In this document: piece by piece, positions 15,181 to 23,581 of the stretch
Position numbering within the stretch: position 1 is the first letter of the stretch
Layout: each line of letters opens with the position of its first letter
DNA from: Oscillibacter valericigenes Sjm18-20
Lineage (GTDB): Bacteria; Bacillota; Clostridia; Oscillospirales; Oscillospiraceae
Direction: 5' to 3'
Length of the DNA stretch: 64,000 nt
NCBI GenBank assembly: GCA_000283575.1
Contig: AP012044.1
Location: forward strand, 1,736,001 to 1,800,000
Notes under the pieces: generated by a model
Told to the model about the DNA's origin: nothing
Seen by the model: only the letters and a program-made list of their open reading frames with translations
Databases searched by the model: none
Position numbers and translations under genes: made by a program

Positions 15181-15545
15181 TGGTGGAGGTGGGGGGAGTT
15201 GAACCCCCGTCCGAAAGCACTTTAACGGAACTTTCTCCGGGCGCAGGCGGTTATTGCGGGAGTCTTACTCTCCCTGTTCCCCTTACCACCGGCAAGCCGT
15301 CACGCCGGCGGGTCAGGTAAGCTTCATAATTTATGGTACACGCAAAGCTTTGCGTACGCACATTTACCGCTAAACGACGCCCTTCCCGGCTCGCGGTCCT
15401 TCCGGGTCGGACGGCTGCCTTTAATTAGGCAGCGTAAGCAACAGTATTATTGTTGTTTAATTTATAAATTGCCCGTTTTCAGGATGACAGGCGCATCCGC
15501 CCGCTGGTCCCGCCTCCATGTCCCCGTCGAAACCGGTACACCCCC
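15181..15545 (-). ncRNA. ssrA: Transfer-messenger RNA
   Basis: The minus strand starts GGGGGTGTACCGGTTTCGACGGGG, the standard tmRNA 5' end, and ends with the T-arm GGGGGTTCAACTCCCCCCACC then TCCACCA, with CCA encoded. The seven terminal bases pair across the two ends (GGGGGTG with CACCTCC). The tag frame ends NNNNTVAYAA before TAA TTAA inside a small hairpin; a GCA codon upstream would give AIYKLNNNNTVAYAA as the full tag, although the resume codon is my inference. It rescues stalled ribosomes with SmpB, encoded 1.6 kb upstream on the same strand. The 3' half of such genes is a well-known phage integration site. Confidence 0.95.
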
Positions 15546-15734
15546 CTATCGTCGGAGCAAACTGAACTTAGTTCGCTCCCGCCTTTCAACAATTGGCTTG
15601 CATTGCTCCGCTGCTCTTCCTCATTCCGCCGCAAACACTCTGCTGATTTGCAGCGGAACGAGGTGAACTTGAGAACAAGCAAATTGTCGGGGTACAAATT
15701 GCTCGGGTCTGAATGCGGAATTTTACTGTTTCAA

Positions 15735-15745
15735 ATTATAGCATA
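15735..15745 (-). promoter_or_regulatory. Extended -10 promoter upstream of ssrA
   Basis: On the minus strand ATGCTATAAT gives an extended -10 (TG-N-TATAAT) with no good -35 box. It stands about 190 bases before the mature tmRNA 5' end. The stretch 15546-15734 holds only a hairpin (GGAGCAAACT...AGTTCGCTCC, 15553-15580) and no supported gene, so a processed precursor is likely. Confidence 0.5.
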
Positions 15746-15780
15746 CTTCTACACCGAAGTTTGTTACAATTTCGTGAAAT

Positions 15781-16536
15781 TTATGTTTTTGTAAATTTTG
15801 TCATCAGCTTTACCGGAACCAGTTTCGCTACCAGCCGGAAAATCTTGTAGAACATCGTGGGGGTATAGAACGTATGGCGGTACTTCGCCGCCAGCAACGT
15901 GCCGTGCGCCACGTGGACCTGATCGCAATAGGGAAGCGTTGCAAACATTGGGGAATTGCCGGTAATATTCCCCACATCGCAAAACTCGGTGGACATAGGG
16001 CCGGGGCAGACAGCGGTGACGGAAATTCCCTTCTTGCGAAGCTCTTCACCAAGTCCCACGGTAAAGTGGGACACAAACGCCTTGGTAGATGAGTAGACCG
16101 TCATCCTTGCATTGGGGCAGAAGGATGCGATGGAAGACACGTTGATGATCCGCCCGCCCCGTGGAATGTAGGGGATCGTCAGGTTCGTGATGGCGGTCAG
16201 GGCCCGCAGGTTCAAGTCGATCATGCGGGTCTCCAGGGCCGTGTCCGTCTCTCCCAGATTTCCTAGATATCCGCACCCGGCGTCATTCACCAACAGGTGC
16301 ACCTCCGGCTGTTCTAAAAGAAGCTTTTCCTGAAACGCGGTAAAACTCATGGGGTCGCACAGATCCAGTGCCATGCACACTGCCGGACGGGGCAGCGATG
16401 CAGCCACATCCTCCAGCTTGTCCTTTCGCCGGGCGATGAGCCAGAGCTGCTCCACCTCCGGGTACTCGGACACCAGCTGACGGGCAAATTCCCGGCCCAG
16501 GCCGGAAGACGCGCCAGTGACAATGGCAATTTTCAT
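15781..16536 (-). CDS. Short-chain dehydrogenase/reductase (251 aa)
   Basis: This is an NAD(P)-dependent oxidoreductase of the classical SDR type. The cofactor loop is TGASSGLG at residues 8-15, and residues LIARRKDKLEDVA suggest NADPH preference because of the basic residues after the second strand. VNDAGCGYLG replaces the usual NNAG. The catalytic set is Ser in NVSSIASF and Tyr-x3-Lys in YSSTKAF. A hydrophobic C-terminal helix (FRLVAKLVPVKLM) is typical of the DltE/YqjQ-like acyl-substrate branch. The substrate cannot be named. It precedes cyclophilin and smpB in reverse order on the same strand, in separate short intergenic spacing. Confidence 0.85.
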   Translation of the reverse strand: MKIAIVTGASSGLGREFARQLVSEYPEVEQLWLIARRKDKLEDVAASLPRPAVCMALDLCDPMSFTAFQEKLLLEQPEVHLLVNDAGCGYLGNLGETDTALETRMIDLNLRALTAITNLTIPYIPRGGRIINVSSIASFCPNARMTVYSSTKAFVSHFTVGLGEELRKKGISVTAVCPGPMSTEFCDVGNITGNSPMFATLPYCDQVHVAHGTLLAAKYRHTFYTPTMFYKIFRLVAKLVPVKLMTKFTKT

Positions 16537-16578
16537 AAAGGCACTTCCTTCCGATTAAAAATCGGGCATCCGTTCTTT

Positions 16579-17118
16579 TTACCGCTCGGCCTTTTTCTCC
16601 GGCTCCGGATACTCCACGCCAAAGGTATCCACCCGGATGGAGACAATGACCTCCGGCGTTTTGGGCTTGTCATTAAAATCCGTCTTCACCGTGGAGATGC
16701 GGACGGCTTCGTCTTCGCCCTCAAATACCTTGCCGAAAGCGGCGTACTGCCCATCCAGATGGGGCGCGTCGTCCACCATGATGAAAAACTGGCTTCCGGC
16801 GCTATTGGGAGCCATAGTCCGTGCCATGGATAGGACGCCCAGCGTGTGAATCAGATCGTTCTTCTGGAAGCCGTTGCCGGAAAACTCACCGTGGATGGTG
16901 TAGCCGGGGCCGCCGGTGCCGGTACCCAGCGGACATCCGCCCTGAATCATGAAGCCGGGGATGCAGCGGTGGAAAATCAGCTTATCGTAGTAGCCGGAAT
17001 TGGCCAGGGCAATAAAATTGTTTACGGTATTGGGAGCTTTGTCAGGGTACAACTCCGCTTTCATCACCTTGCCGTTTTCCATGGTGATGGTGGCAATTGG
17101 GCTTTTCACTTCAGACAT
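16579..17118 (-). CDS. Cyclophilin-type peptidyl-prolyl isomerase (179 aa)
   Basis: This enzyme speeds cis-trans change at proline bonds and helps proteins fold. The cyclophilin core is clear: NFIALANSGYYDKLIFHRCI with the catalytic Arg in FHRCIPGFMIQGG, GTGGPGYTIHGEF, and LSMARTMAPNSAGSQFFIMV followed by HLDGQYAAFGKV. No signal peptide is present, so it is cytoplasmic. The active-site Phe, Gln and Trp/His positions are filled as in bacterial PpiB. Its length is typical. It sits between an SDR gene and smpB. Confidence 0.9.
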   Translation of the reverse strand: MSEVKSPIATITMENGKVMKAELYPDKAPNTVNNFIALANSGYYDKLIFHRCIPGFMIQGGCPLGTGTGGPGYTIHGEFSGNGFQKNDLIHTLGVLSMARTMAPNSAGSQFFIMVDDAPHLDGQYAAFGKVFEGEDEAVRISTVKTDFNDKPKTPEVIVSIRVDTFGVEYPEPEKKAER

Positions 17119-17179
17119 TTAAATAATTCCTTTCTTCTCCTGTTTTCTCTCTTCCTTCGTGGGAATCGTCTTGCCGGAC

Positions 17180-17707
17180 TCAGCGATTGGTTTCTTTCAT
17201 ATGACGGTCCATCTCCCGCTCCGCGTCCCGCTTGGCGATGGCGTCCCGCTTGTCATAATTTTTCTTGCCCCGGCACGCGCCTATCTCCAGCTTCACTTTT
17301 GCGTCTTTGAAGTAGACGGACAGAGGAACCAGAGTGTACCCGTCCTGTTTGACCAGCGCCTGAAGCTTTCGTATCTCCTTTTTATGCATCAGGAGCCTGC
17401 GGACCCGCTCGGGGTCCTTGTTGAAAATGTTGCCCTTTTCGTAGGGGGAGATGTGCATGCCGTTGACGAACAGCTCGCCGCTTTGGATGGAACACCATGC
17501 GTCCTTCAGGTTCAGTGTTCCGGCCCGGATGGATTTTACCTCCGTACCGAAGAGCTCAATGCCCGCCTCGTAATTTTCCTCCACGAAGTAGTCGTGGTAT
17601 GCCTTGCGGTTCCGCGCTGCAATTTTAATTCCCTTTTTCTCCGTGGAAAGCGCCTCCTTCCGGGTCCTGCGTGTCAGATGCTGGTATTTTAACATAATCC
17701 TTCCCAT
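17180..17707 (-). CDS. smpB: SsrA-binding protein SmpB (175 aa)
   Basis: SmpB carries tmRNA to stalled ribosomes. The family core starts at IKIAARNRKAYHDYFVEENY, continues EAGIELFGTEVKSIRAGTLN and ends in the basic tail KKNYDKRDAIAKRDAEREMD that enters the ribosomal mRNA channel. The annotated ATG at 17707 gives about 20 extra N-terminal residues compared with the usual form; the ATG at 17695 is an alternative, with GGAAGG close before it. Its partner ssrA lies downstream on the same strand. Confidence 0.95.
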   Translation of the reverse strand: MGRIMLKYQHLTRRTRKEALSTEKKGIKIAARNRKAYHDYFVEENYEAGIELFGTEVKSIRAGTLNLKDAWCSIQSGELFVNGMHISPYEKGNIFNKDPERVRRLLMHKKEIRKLQALVKQDGYTLVPLSVYFKDAKVKLEIGACRGKKNYDKRDAIAKRDAEREMDRHMKETNR

Positions 17708-17726
17708 TCTTCAAGTAAAAGAAACA

Positions 17727-17755
17727 TTGTCATTTTTTCGGTTGTTTGCTATAAT
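17727..17755 (+). promoter_or_regulatory. Strong sigma-A promoter
   Basis: TTGTCA (17727-17732), a 17-base spacer and TATAAT (17750-17755) make a near-consensus vegetative promoter reading right. It is 180 bases before the NUDIX start codon, with structured untranslated DNA between. Confidence 0.85.
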
Positions 17756-17761
17756 AGCCGG

Positions 17762-17895
17762 AGAGCCCCTATGGTAGTGGGCTTTGACGCTTCGCGCCAA
17801 AACCCAGAAACTGCGGGTCTACGGAAACGGCGGCGGGCAGCCACGCAATCCGCCCCTGCCGCCATATGCTGCAAGTGGAATATACGGCCGCCGGT
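17762..17895 (+). ncRNA. Structured untranslated RNA (leader or small RNA)
   Basis: Downstream of a near-perfect promoter lies about 135 bases of GC-rich DNA without an open frame or ribosome site. It can fold into AGCCC/GGGCT, ACCC/GGGT and a long GGCGGC.../...GCCGCC stem. I considered 6S RNA, since the position and size fit, but the closing stem and central bubble could not be established. It may instead be the 5' leader of the NUDIX-wal operon. There is no clear terminator before the next gene. Confidence 0.4.
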
Positions 17896-17936
17896 AAAAG
17901 CAGGCATCCAAATCATAAAATTGCAGGTGCGTATAA

Positions 17937-18479
17937 ATGTATGAAAACTTGAAGGAAACCCTCATTTCCCGGAAAGATATCTACACCGGGAAAATTTTTA
18001 ATGTCCATGTGGATCAGGTGCGGCTGCCCGACGGGAAAACCGCCGTCCGCGAGGTGGCGGATCACTGCCCCTGCGTCGCCATTGTGGCGCTGGACGATGA
18101 GAACAATGTGCTGACCGTGACCCAGTACCGGTATGTTTTTGACAGGGCGCTGCTGGAAATCCCGGCGGGAAAGCTGGAGCCGGGCGAGAATCCGGTGGCG
18201 GGCGCTCTGCGGGAGCTGAGAGAGGAGACCGGCGCGGTGCCGGACGAATTTTTGCCCATGGGAAAGCTGCTTCCATCTCCTGGATGCCTGGGCGAGGAGC
18301 TGTATCTGTTTCTTGCGCGGGGACTGCACATGGAGAGCACGCAGCCTGACGAGGACGAATTTCTTGTCCAGGAGCGCATTCCTTTTGACGAGATTGTCCA
18401 CCGCTGTGTCCGGGGCGAGATCGAAGACGGAAAGACGATCGCTGCCGTGCTGAAAGCAAAGCTTTTGTTGAATCTTTGA
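17937..18479 (+). CDS. NUDIX hydrolase, ADP-ribose pyrophosphatase type (180 aa)
   Basis: This enzyme probably cleaves ADP-ribose to AMP and ribose 5-phosphate. The NUDIX box is complete: G-x5-E-x7-RE-L-x-EE-x-G, seen as GKLEPGENPVAGALRELREE followed by TGAV. The preceding QYRYVFDRALLEIPAG and the following PSPGCLGEELYLFLARGL, with its glutamates, are typical of the ADP-ribose subgroup rather than MutT. The start at 17937 (MYENLKETLISRK) has only a weak GCAGGTG site. It ends 20 bases before the response regulator and may be the first gene of that operon. Confidence 0.9.
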   Translation: MYENLKETLISRKDIYTGKIFNVHVDQVRLPDGKTAVREVADHCPCVAIVALDDENNVLTVTQYRYVFDRALLEIPAGKLEPGENPVAGALRELREETGAVPDEFLPMGKLLPSPGCLGEELYLFLARGLHMESTQPDEDEFLVQERIPFDEIVHRCVRGEIEDGKTIAAVLKAKLLLNL

Positions 18480-18499
18480 AATCTAAGAGAGGAGACTCC

Positions 18500-19207
18500 A
18501 TGGAACAGAAAAAAACCGTATTGATCGTGGAGGATGAAAAAAACATTGTAGACATCCTTTGCTTCAACCTTCAGCGGGAGGGCTACACCACACTGGAGGC
18601 CTATGACGGCGAGGACGGCTTGAAAAAGGCACAGTCTGAAAAGCCGGATCTGATTTTGCTGGACGTCATGCTGCCGAAAATGAATGGGTTCGATGTCTGC
18701 CGCACTCTGCGCAAGAGCCATAACAATGTGCCCGTGGTGATTTTGACTGCCCGGGAAGAGGAGACGGACAAGGTTCTGGGACTGGAAATCGGTGCGGATG
18801 ACTATATCACAAAGCCCTTCTCCATGCGGGAGCTGATCGCCCGGGTGGGAGCCAACATCCGCCGCATTGCCATGGGCGTGCCCGCGACGTCCGCCGCCGA
18901 AGGGGCCATGACCATCGCCGGAGACCTCTCCATCAATACGGACAACCATCAGGTCTTCCGAAACGGAGCTGTGGTTGATCTGACCCAGCGGGAGTACGAG
19001 CTTTTGACGTTTCTGGCCAGCCACCCCAATAAAGTGTACGCCCGCACTGATCTGATGGAACAGGTTTGGAACTATGAATATGTGGGCGACGACGCCCGAA
19101 CTGTGGATGTCACCGTCCGGCGGCTTCGGGAAAAAATCGAGACGGATCCGGCCAATCCACGGTACATACTCACGAGGCGCGGGGTAGGATACTACTTTTC
19201 AACGTAA
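18500..19207 (+). CDS. walR: OmpR-family response regulator WalR (235 aa)
   Basis: This is a DNA-binding regulator of cell-wall genes. The receiver domain has the acidic pair E11-D12, the phosphorylated Asp55 in LILLDVMLPKMNG, and the Lys in DDYITKPFS. After a linker, residues 130-235 form a winged helix with LTQREYELLTFLASHPNKVY and YVGDDARTVDVTVRRLREKI, the PhoB/WalR type. The ATG at 18500 follows AGAGGAG. The WalR name rests on the linked kinase and the walH and walI genes that follow; without them PhoP would be possible. Confidence 0.9.
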   Translation: MEQKKTVLIVEDEKNIVDILCFNLQREGYTTLEAYDGEDGLKKAQSEKPDLILLDVMLPKMNGFDVCRTLRKSHNNVPVVILTAREEETDKVLGLEIGADDYITKPFSMRELIARVGANIRRIAMGVPATSAAEGAMTIAGDLSINTDNHQVFRNGAVVDLTQREYELLTFLASHPNKVYARTDLMEQVWNYEYVGDDARTVDVTVRRLREKIETDPANPRYILTRRGVGYYFST

Positions 19208-19304
19208 TAGAAAAGGGGGGCTGACGCTCTCTTTGCGCTGAACCGTGCGGCGGAGCAGCCGGAGGGCGCGGCCCCCGGATTTTCGGAGAAAAGAGGTGCC
19301 AACT

Positions 19305-21107
19305 GTGTTCAAAAGTCTTCATATGAAGCTAATGCTTATTATGCTGCTGCTGATTACCTCGCTGATGGCGGCGGTAGGCGCGTTTCTCACCACCAACGTG
19401 TCCAGCTTTTATATTGAAAACTTTCATGATCAGATGAACGATATGTTCGGCTCCGATACGGAGACGGACGGCACGGCTCTGGCCAAAAATGCCAGATTCA
19501 TGTCCGACCTCTTGTCTGCTGCCGCAGCGCCCGACGGCGCGGCTCAAATGCAGAATATTCTGGATGCCAACACCGGCAGTCTGGGCATTGATTTCCGGAC
19601 CCGAAACTATTATATTCTGGACGGCTCCACCGGAGCGGCTCTGGCTGAGTCGGATGAGGGGGACACGATTCTGGCATCCACGCCCAATCTCCTTTCCGCC
19701 CTGAACGGTAAGGTGGGAGACCGCAGCGATGTGACGGCGAACTATATGGATGTGGCCATCCCTATCTCCGGCGGAGAAAACAGCTACATCATCTATATTC
19801 GCGACAACCGGGATACTGTTTCCAAGCTGAACGGGCAGCTCTTCACCATCATCATGCAGGCTCTCGTGATCGGGCTCTTGATTTCCGTGATGTTCAGTTA
19901 CCTTTTGAGCAAGACCCTCGTCGGCCCTATTGAAAAGGTGACAGAGGGAGCGGAGCGCCTGGCCGGTGGAGATTTTGGCAATAAGCTGCCGGTTGAATCC
20001 CCGGACGAGATCGGTATTCTGACCGGTACGTTCAACCACATGGCGGACGTGCTTCAGGACAGCCTCAATGCCGTGGAGAACGAACGGAATAAGCTGGACA
20101 CGTTGTTCCTCCACATGACTGACGGAGTGGTGGCCTTTGACCACGACGGGTCGCTGATCCACTGCAATCCCGCGGCCACGCAGCTGCTTCAGCGCTCCGT
20201 CCCCCAGGAGACGGTATATGACGAGCTGTTCGGCTCCGTCTACCCGCTGACACAGATTCTGGCTCTTCAGCGGCCCAACTATGCCGATGCGGAGATGATG
20301 GTTGGGGACAAGACGCTGGAGCTGTACTTCGCCCCGTTTTCAGACCGGGCCAGCGGTGGTGTGCTGGTGGTTTTGCACGACGAGACGGAGCACCACCGCA
20401 GCGAGGAGAGGCGCAAGGAATTCGTCGCCAATGTGTCCCACGAACTGCGAACCCCTCTCACCAATGTCCGCAGCTACGCGGAGACACTGCGAGACAGCGG
20501 CGGAGACATACCGCAGGACACCGCCGACAGCTTTCTGGACATTATCATCAATGAGACGGATCGCATGACCCACATCGTCCAGGACCTGCTGACCCTCTCC
20601 CGGCTGGACGCGGGTAACACGGAGATGACCTGTACCCGCTTTGAATTCGGCGAGGCCATTTCCAGTGTGGTCCGGGCCAATGCTCTGGAGGCCAAGCGCC
20701 GGGGCCATGAGCTGAAATTGGAGCCCACACAGCCGCTGCCTCTGATCTACGGAGACCGTCAGAGATTGGAACAGGTGATGATGAACATTCTGGGCAACGC
20801 CATCAAATATACCCCCGACGGCGGCCACATTCTGGTCACCGCTGGAACCGCCGGGGAACACGTGTGGATGGAGGTTTCCGACGACGGCATCGGCATTCCG
20901 GAAAAGGACCGGGAGCACATCTTCGACCGGTTCTACCGGGTGGACAAGGCCCGCTCCCGGGAGTCCGGCGGCACAGGTCTGGGCCTCTCCATTGCCAAGG
21001 AAATTGTAGAACGGCACCACGGGACCATCCGTTTGGCCCGGCACGAGGGGCCGGGAACCACCGTTCGCCTGACGCTGCCCATCCGGCAGGAGGGGCAGAA
21101 CGCTTGA
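19305..21107 (+). CDS. walK: Sensor histidine kinase WalK (600 aa)
   Basis: This membrane kinase is the partner of WalR. Its start is probably GTG at 19305, after AAGAGGTG; the longer frame lacks a site. The first membrane helix is MLIMLLLITSLMAAVGAFL, the extracellular domain spans about 150 residues, and the second helix is near residues 185-208. HAMP (SKTLVGPIEKVTEGAERL), a PAS domain (TLFLHMTDGVVAFDHDGSLI), HisKA with His about 377 in NVSHELRTPL, and HATPase (MNILGNAIKYTP, DDGIGIPEKD, GGTGLGLSIAKEIV) follow in the WalK order. Confidence 0.92.
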   Translation: MFKSLHMKLMLIMLLLITSLMAAVGAFLTTNVSSFYIENFHDQMNDMFGSDTETDGTALAKNARFMSDLLSAAAAPDGAAQMQNILDANTGSLGIDFRTRNYYILDGSTGAALAESDEGDTILASTPNLLSALNGKVGDRSDVTANYMDVAIPISGGENSYIIYIRDNRDTVSKLNGQLFTIIMQALVIGLLISVMFSYLLSKTLVGPIEKVTEGAERLAGGDFGNKLPVESPDEIGILTGTFNHMADVLQDSLNAVENERNKLDTLFLHMTDGVVAFDHDGSLIHCNPAATQLLQRSVPQETVYDELFGSVYPLTQILALQRPNYADAEMMVGDKTLELYFAPFSDRASGGVLVVLHDETEHHRSEERRKEFVANVSHELRTPLTNVRSYAETLRDSGGDIPQDTADSFLDIIINETDRMTHIVQDLLTLSRLDAGNTEMTCTRFEFGEAISSVVRANALEAKRRGHELKLEPTQPLPLIYGDRQRLEQVMMNILGNAIKYTPDGGHILVTAGTAGEHVWMEVSDDGIGIPEKDREHIFDRFYRVDKARSRESGGTGLGLSIAKEIVERHHGTIRLARHEGPGTTVRLTLPIRQEGQNA

Positions 21108-21135
21108 CGCCATCAGGGAGGAAAGGAGAGCGGCT

Positions 21136-22413
21136 ATGGATCAGCGCGCAAAAAGGCGGCGGAACCTGCTGCAAAATATTGCCATCATTCTGCTGAGCGC
21201 GTCGGCTGTGCTGCTGTTTGTCCAGACGCAGCTCTATAACCTCCGCTCCAACACCGGATATCTCTCCGGCCTGCTGTCCTCCAGCTCCGTCCAAAAGGTG
21301 CAGAGTGTTTCCGGGCTGACCGACCTTGCCATGCCGGTGCGCGTCGCCGTCACCGGGGCTTACGGCCGCTGGGCCGATCTGTCCCTGACCACCGCCAGCG
21401 AAGACTTTGCGCAGCCGGGAAATCTCCTCATGGAGGCACTGGGTTCCGCCGGGACTGTAAAGGACTGTAGTGTGGATGATTTTCGTTCCGCGCTGCGTGT
21501 CGATGCGGATTATGGCGGCTCTGTATATTATGATTTTGACGGCGCGCTCCCCCTGCCCCTTCTGGCGGGGCTGGTGGGAGCAGAATGGAATGGCGGAGAC
21601 CTCTCTGCCCGCCGTGTGTTGCTTCAGGCCGAGGAACGCACAGCCCGGCTCTTTGTGTGGGACGGCGGCAGCGCCTGTTACGTCTGTCCCACCGCCCTAA
21701 CCGCTGACAGTCTCAAGGAGATGGTGGCGGACTACCAGCTGGGCAGCGCATGGTTTGCCTTTGACCAGCCGGAGAATTATAGCCACGTGGCCCCGTTCTC
21801 CTTATTTTCCGATCAATTCGATCCTCCGCCGGATCTAAGCGTGTCCAGCGCCATCACCGATTCCAGTGCAGTGCTGGAGGCGCTGTCTTTTAATCCCCAC
21901 ACCAATTTCCGTTATGCGGAGTCTCCCGGCGCAGAGGTGGTGGTGGAGGGGGACCGGACCCTTGGCATCCGCTCCGACGGCGAAGTCTCCTACCAGGGCA
22001 GCAGCGGAACACTGCACATTGCCTCCGACGGCGAGACCCCCACAGAGACGGAAACCGTGGTGGGAGTCTATCAGTTGCTGTCCGAGCTGCTCCCCACCCA
22101 AAGCGGCGCCGGTCTCTACCTCCAGGACTTCCAATCCAGCGGGAGTTCGACGACGCTGCGCTTCGGTTATCAGTATAACGGACTTCCCATCCGGTTTACG
22201 GACGGCGGCGCCGCTGCGGAGATCACACTGGAGGGCTCGGCCATTACCCGCCTGTCTGTGCGGGTACGGCAGTACATCGCTGGGGGCAGCGCTGGAATGC
22301 TGCTGCCCCTGACACAGGCGCTGTCCATTGCCCGCAGCTATCCGGGAAAAGAGCTTGCCGTCTACTATGTGGACAACGGGAACACCGCCGCCGTGCAGTG
22401 GCTGGCGGAGTAA
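21136..22413 (+). CDS. walH: WalH (YycH) regulatory membrane protein (425 aa)
   Basis: This protein controls WalK at the membrane. Residues 14-31 are an N-terminal anchor (IAIILLSASAVLLFVQTQL); the rest is extracytoplasmic. It matches the YycH plan in length and in its place after walK. The sequence has diverged from Bacillus, with weak motifs only, such as PVRVAVTGAYGRWADL and YYVDNGNTAAVQWLAE at the end. The start follows GGAAAGGAGAG. The identification leans on synteny with walI next to it. Confidence 0.8.
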   Translation: MDQRAKRRRNLLQNIAIILLSASAVLLFVQTQLYNLRSNTGYLSGLLSSSSVQKVQSVSGLTDLAMPVRVAVTGAYGRWADLSLTTASEDFAQPGNLLMEALGSAGTVKDCSVDDFRSALRVDADYGGSVYYDFDGALPLPLLAGLVGAEWNGGDLSARRVLLQAEERTARLFVWDGGSACYVCPTALTADSLKEMVADYQLGSAWFAFDQPENYSHVAPFSLFSDQFDPPPDLSVSSAITDSSAVLEALSFNPHTNFRYAESPGAEVVVEGDRTLGIRSDGEVSYQGSSGTLHIASDGETPTETETVVGVYQLLSELLPTQSGAGLYLQDFQSSGSSTTLRFGYQYNGLPIRFTDGGAAAEITLEGSAITRLSVRVRQYIAGGSAGMLLPLTQALSIARSYPGKELAVYYVDNGNTAAVQWLAE

Positions 22414-22437
22414 AAAAAGCAAGGAGGAGCGCGTGGA

Positions 22438-23238
22438 ATGGAGACCTACCGGCTGAAAAATATCATCATTCTCACCCTCGCGCTGGTAGATGTGTTTCTA
22501 CTTGGAACGCTGGGAATGCGCCAGGCACAGCAGGTCGCCTCTCAACGTAAGACCACAGAAGAGCTGGTGTCGCTTTTCGCTGCTGAGGGCGTGACGCTCA
22601 GCGAATCTGACGTCTTCTTTGACCCGCCTCCCGCCGCATTGACGTTGGAGCGTGACACTGCGGCGGAAAAATCATTGGCCGCTGTCTTTCTGGGGGATGA
22701 ACTGACTGCCGCCGATGAAGGCGGCGGCATCCTCACCTACACCTCCGATTTGGGGCAGGCAGTCTTCCGCGCCTCCGGCGCTTTTGAGATCACCGGGGAG
22801 TTGGGGAAAAAGCCCTCCGCTCTAGGTCAGCAGTTCTGCCGGAATTATGGCTGTGAATCCCCCAACGAGTGGTTTGACGCCTCCGGCAGCGGAACCGTTA
22901 CCGTGCGGCAGCTCTGTCAGGGTTATCCCGTGGAGGGCTGTTCCGTCACATTCCTGGCGGAAAACAACGTCCTGCACTCTATCAGTGGTACATTTCTGCC
23001 CTCCAATTGCACTATATCCCAAAGTGACAATCTCCTCACCGCATCCACCGCACTGACCGCTTTCCTAAAGGCGCGGCGAACCTCCGGCGCGGTGGTTGGC
23101 GCCGTCACCGGCCTTTATCCCTGCTATGAACTTCAGAGCACCGCCTCCACCCTGACGCTGACGCCCACCTGGCGCCTGGTCACGGATACAGTCGATTATT
23201 TTGTGAATTGCTCCACCGGAGCGGTTACTCATGCGTAA
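22438..23238 (+). CDS. walI: WalI (YycI) regulatory membrane protein (266 aa)
   Basis: This is the second WalK-controlling protein. Residues 8-25 (NIIILTLALVDVFLLGTLG) are a single N-terminal anchor. The extracellular part ends with a YycI-like domain that contains YPCYELQSTASTLTLTPTWR and DTVDYFVNCSTGAV, similar to PepSY-type C-termini. It lies 24 bases after walH with the AAGGAGG site between. In Bacillus the order is walR-walK-walH-walI-walJ; here murA has come in before walJ. Confidence 0.8.
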   Translation: METYRLKNIIILTLALVDVFLLGTLGMRQAQQVASQRKTTEELVSLFAAEGVTLSESDVFFDPPPAALTLERDTAAEKSLAAVFLGDELTAADEGGGILTYTSDLGQAVFRASGAFEITGELGKKPSALGQQFCRNYGCESPNEWFDASGSGTVTVRQLCQGYPVEGCSVTFLAENNVLHSISGTFLPSNCTISQSDNLLTASTALTAFLKARRTSGAVVGAVTGLYPCYELQSTASTLTLTPTWRLVTDTVDYFVNCSTGAVTHA

Positions 23239-23280
23239 ATTTAAGCGGCCGGAACAGACCGCCTTCTGCGACTGAAAATT

Positions 23281-23307
23281 AAAAAAAAGCAGCACACGCT
23301 TTTTTTC
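23281..23307 (+). terminator. Bidirectional A/T-flanked hairpin after walI
   Basis: AAAAAAAGC and GCTTTTTTT pair around a seven-base loop (AGCACAC). The stem is mostly A-T but has a following T tract in both directions. It separates walI from the murA promoter. Confidence 0.6.
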
Positions 23308-23334
23308 TCTCCCTGAAAGTTTTGATTGCGTTTC

Positions 23335-23363
23335 TTGCAATGTGTGGTAAAATGTGCTATGCT
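23335..23363 (+). promoter_or_regulatory. murA promoter
   Basis: TTGCAA (23335-23340), a 17-base spacer and TATGCT (23358-23363) make a good vegetative promoter just after the walI terminator. The leader to the murA start is about 215 bases; I see no recognised riboswitch or attenuator in it. Confidence 0.7.
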
Positions 23364-23581
23364 GTGCGTGTGTGTGGTACCTCCATCTGCCGCAGGGCCG
23401 ACTGTCCGGCTCGCCGGAGCATGATGTATTATGAGGGCAGCACTTAAAATTATTAAAATACGCCGCACGGATGTGGTAAAACTGGACTTTTTTGATCTCC
23501 TGTTTTCTGGTATGGAAGTCCCGTCAAAGGGTACAATGAATACAGGCGATCTGCCTTGATGTAAAAGAGAGGGTTTTGGGT

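Noticed and set aside
15479..15697. Minus-strand frame of 72 aa overlapping the 5' end of ssrA
   Set aside because: It lies in the tmRNA and its leader; no ribosome site.
17762..17895. Firm call of 6S RNA
   Set aside because: Size and promoter fit, but I could not establish the closing stem and central bubble, so only a structured RNA is reported.
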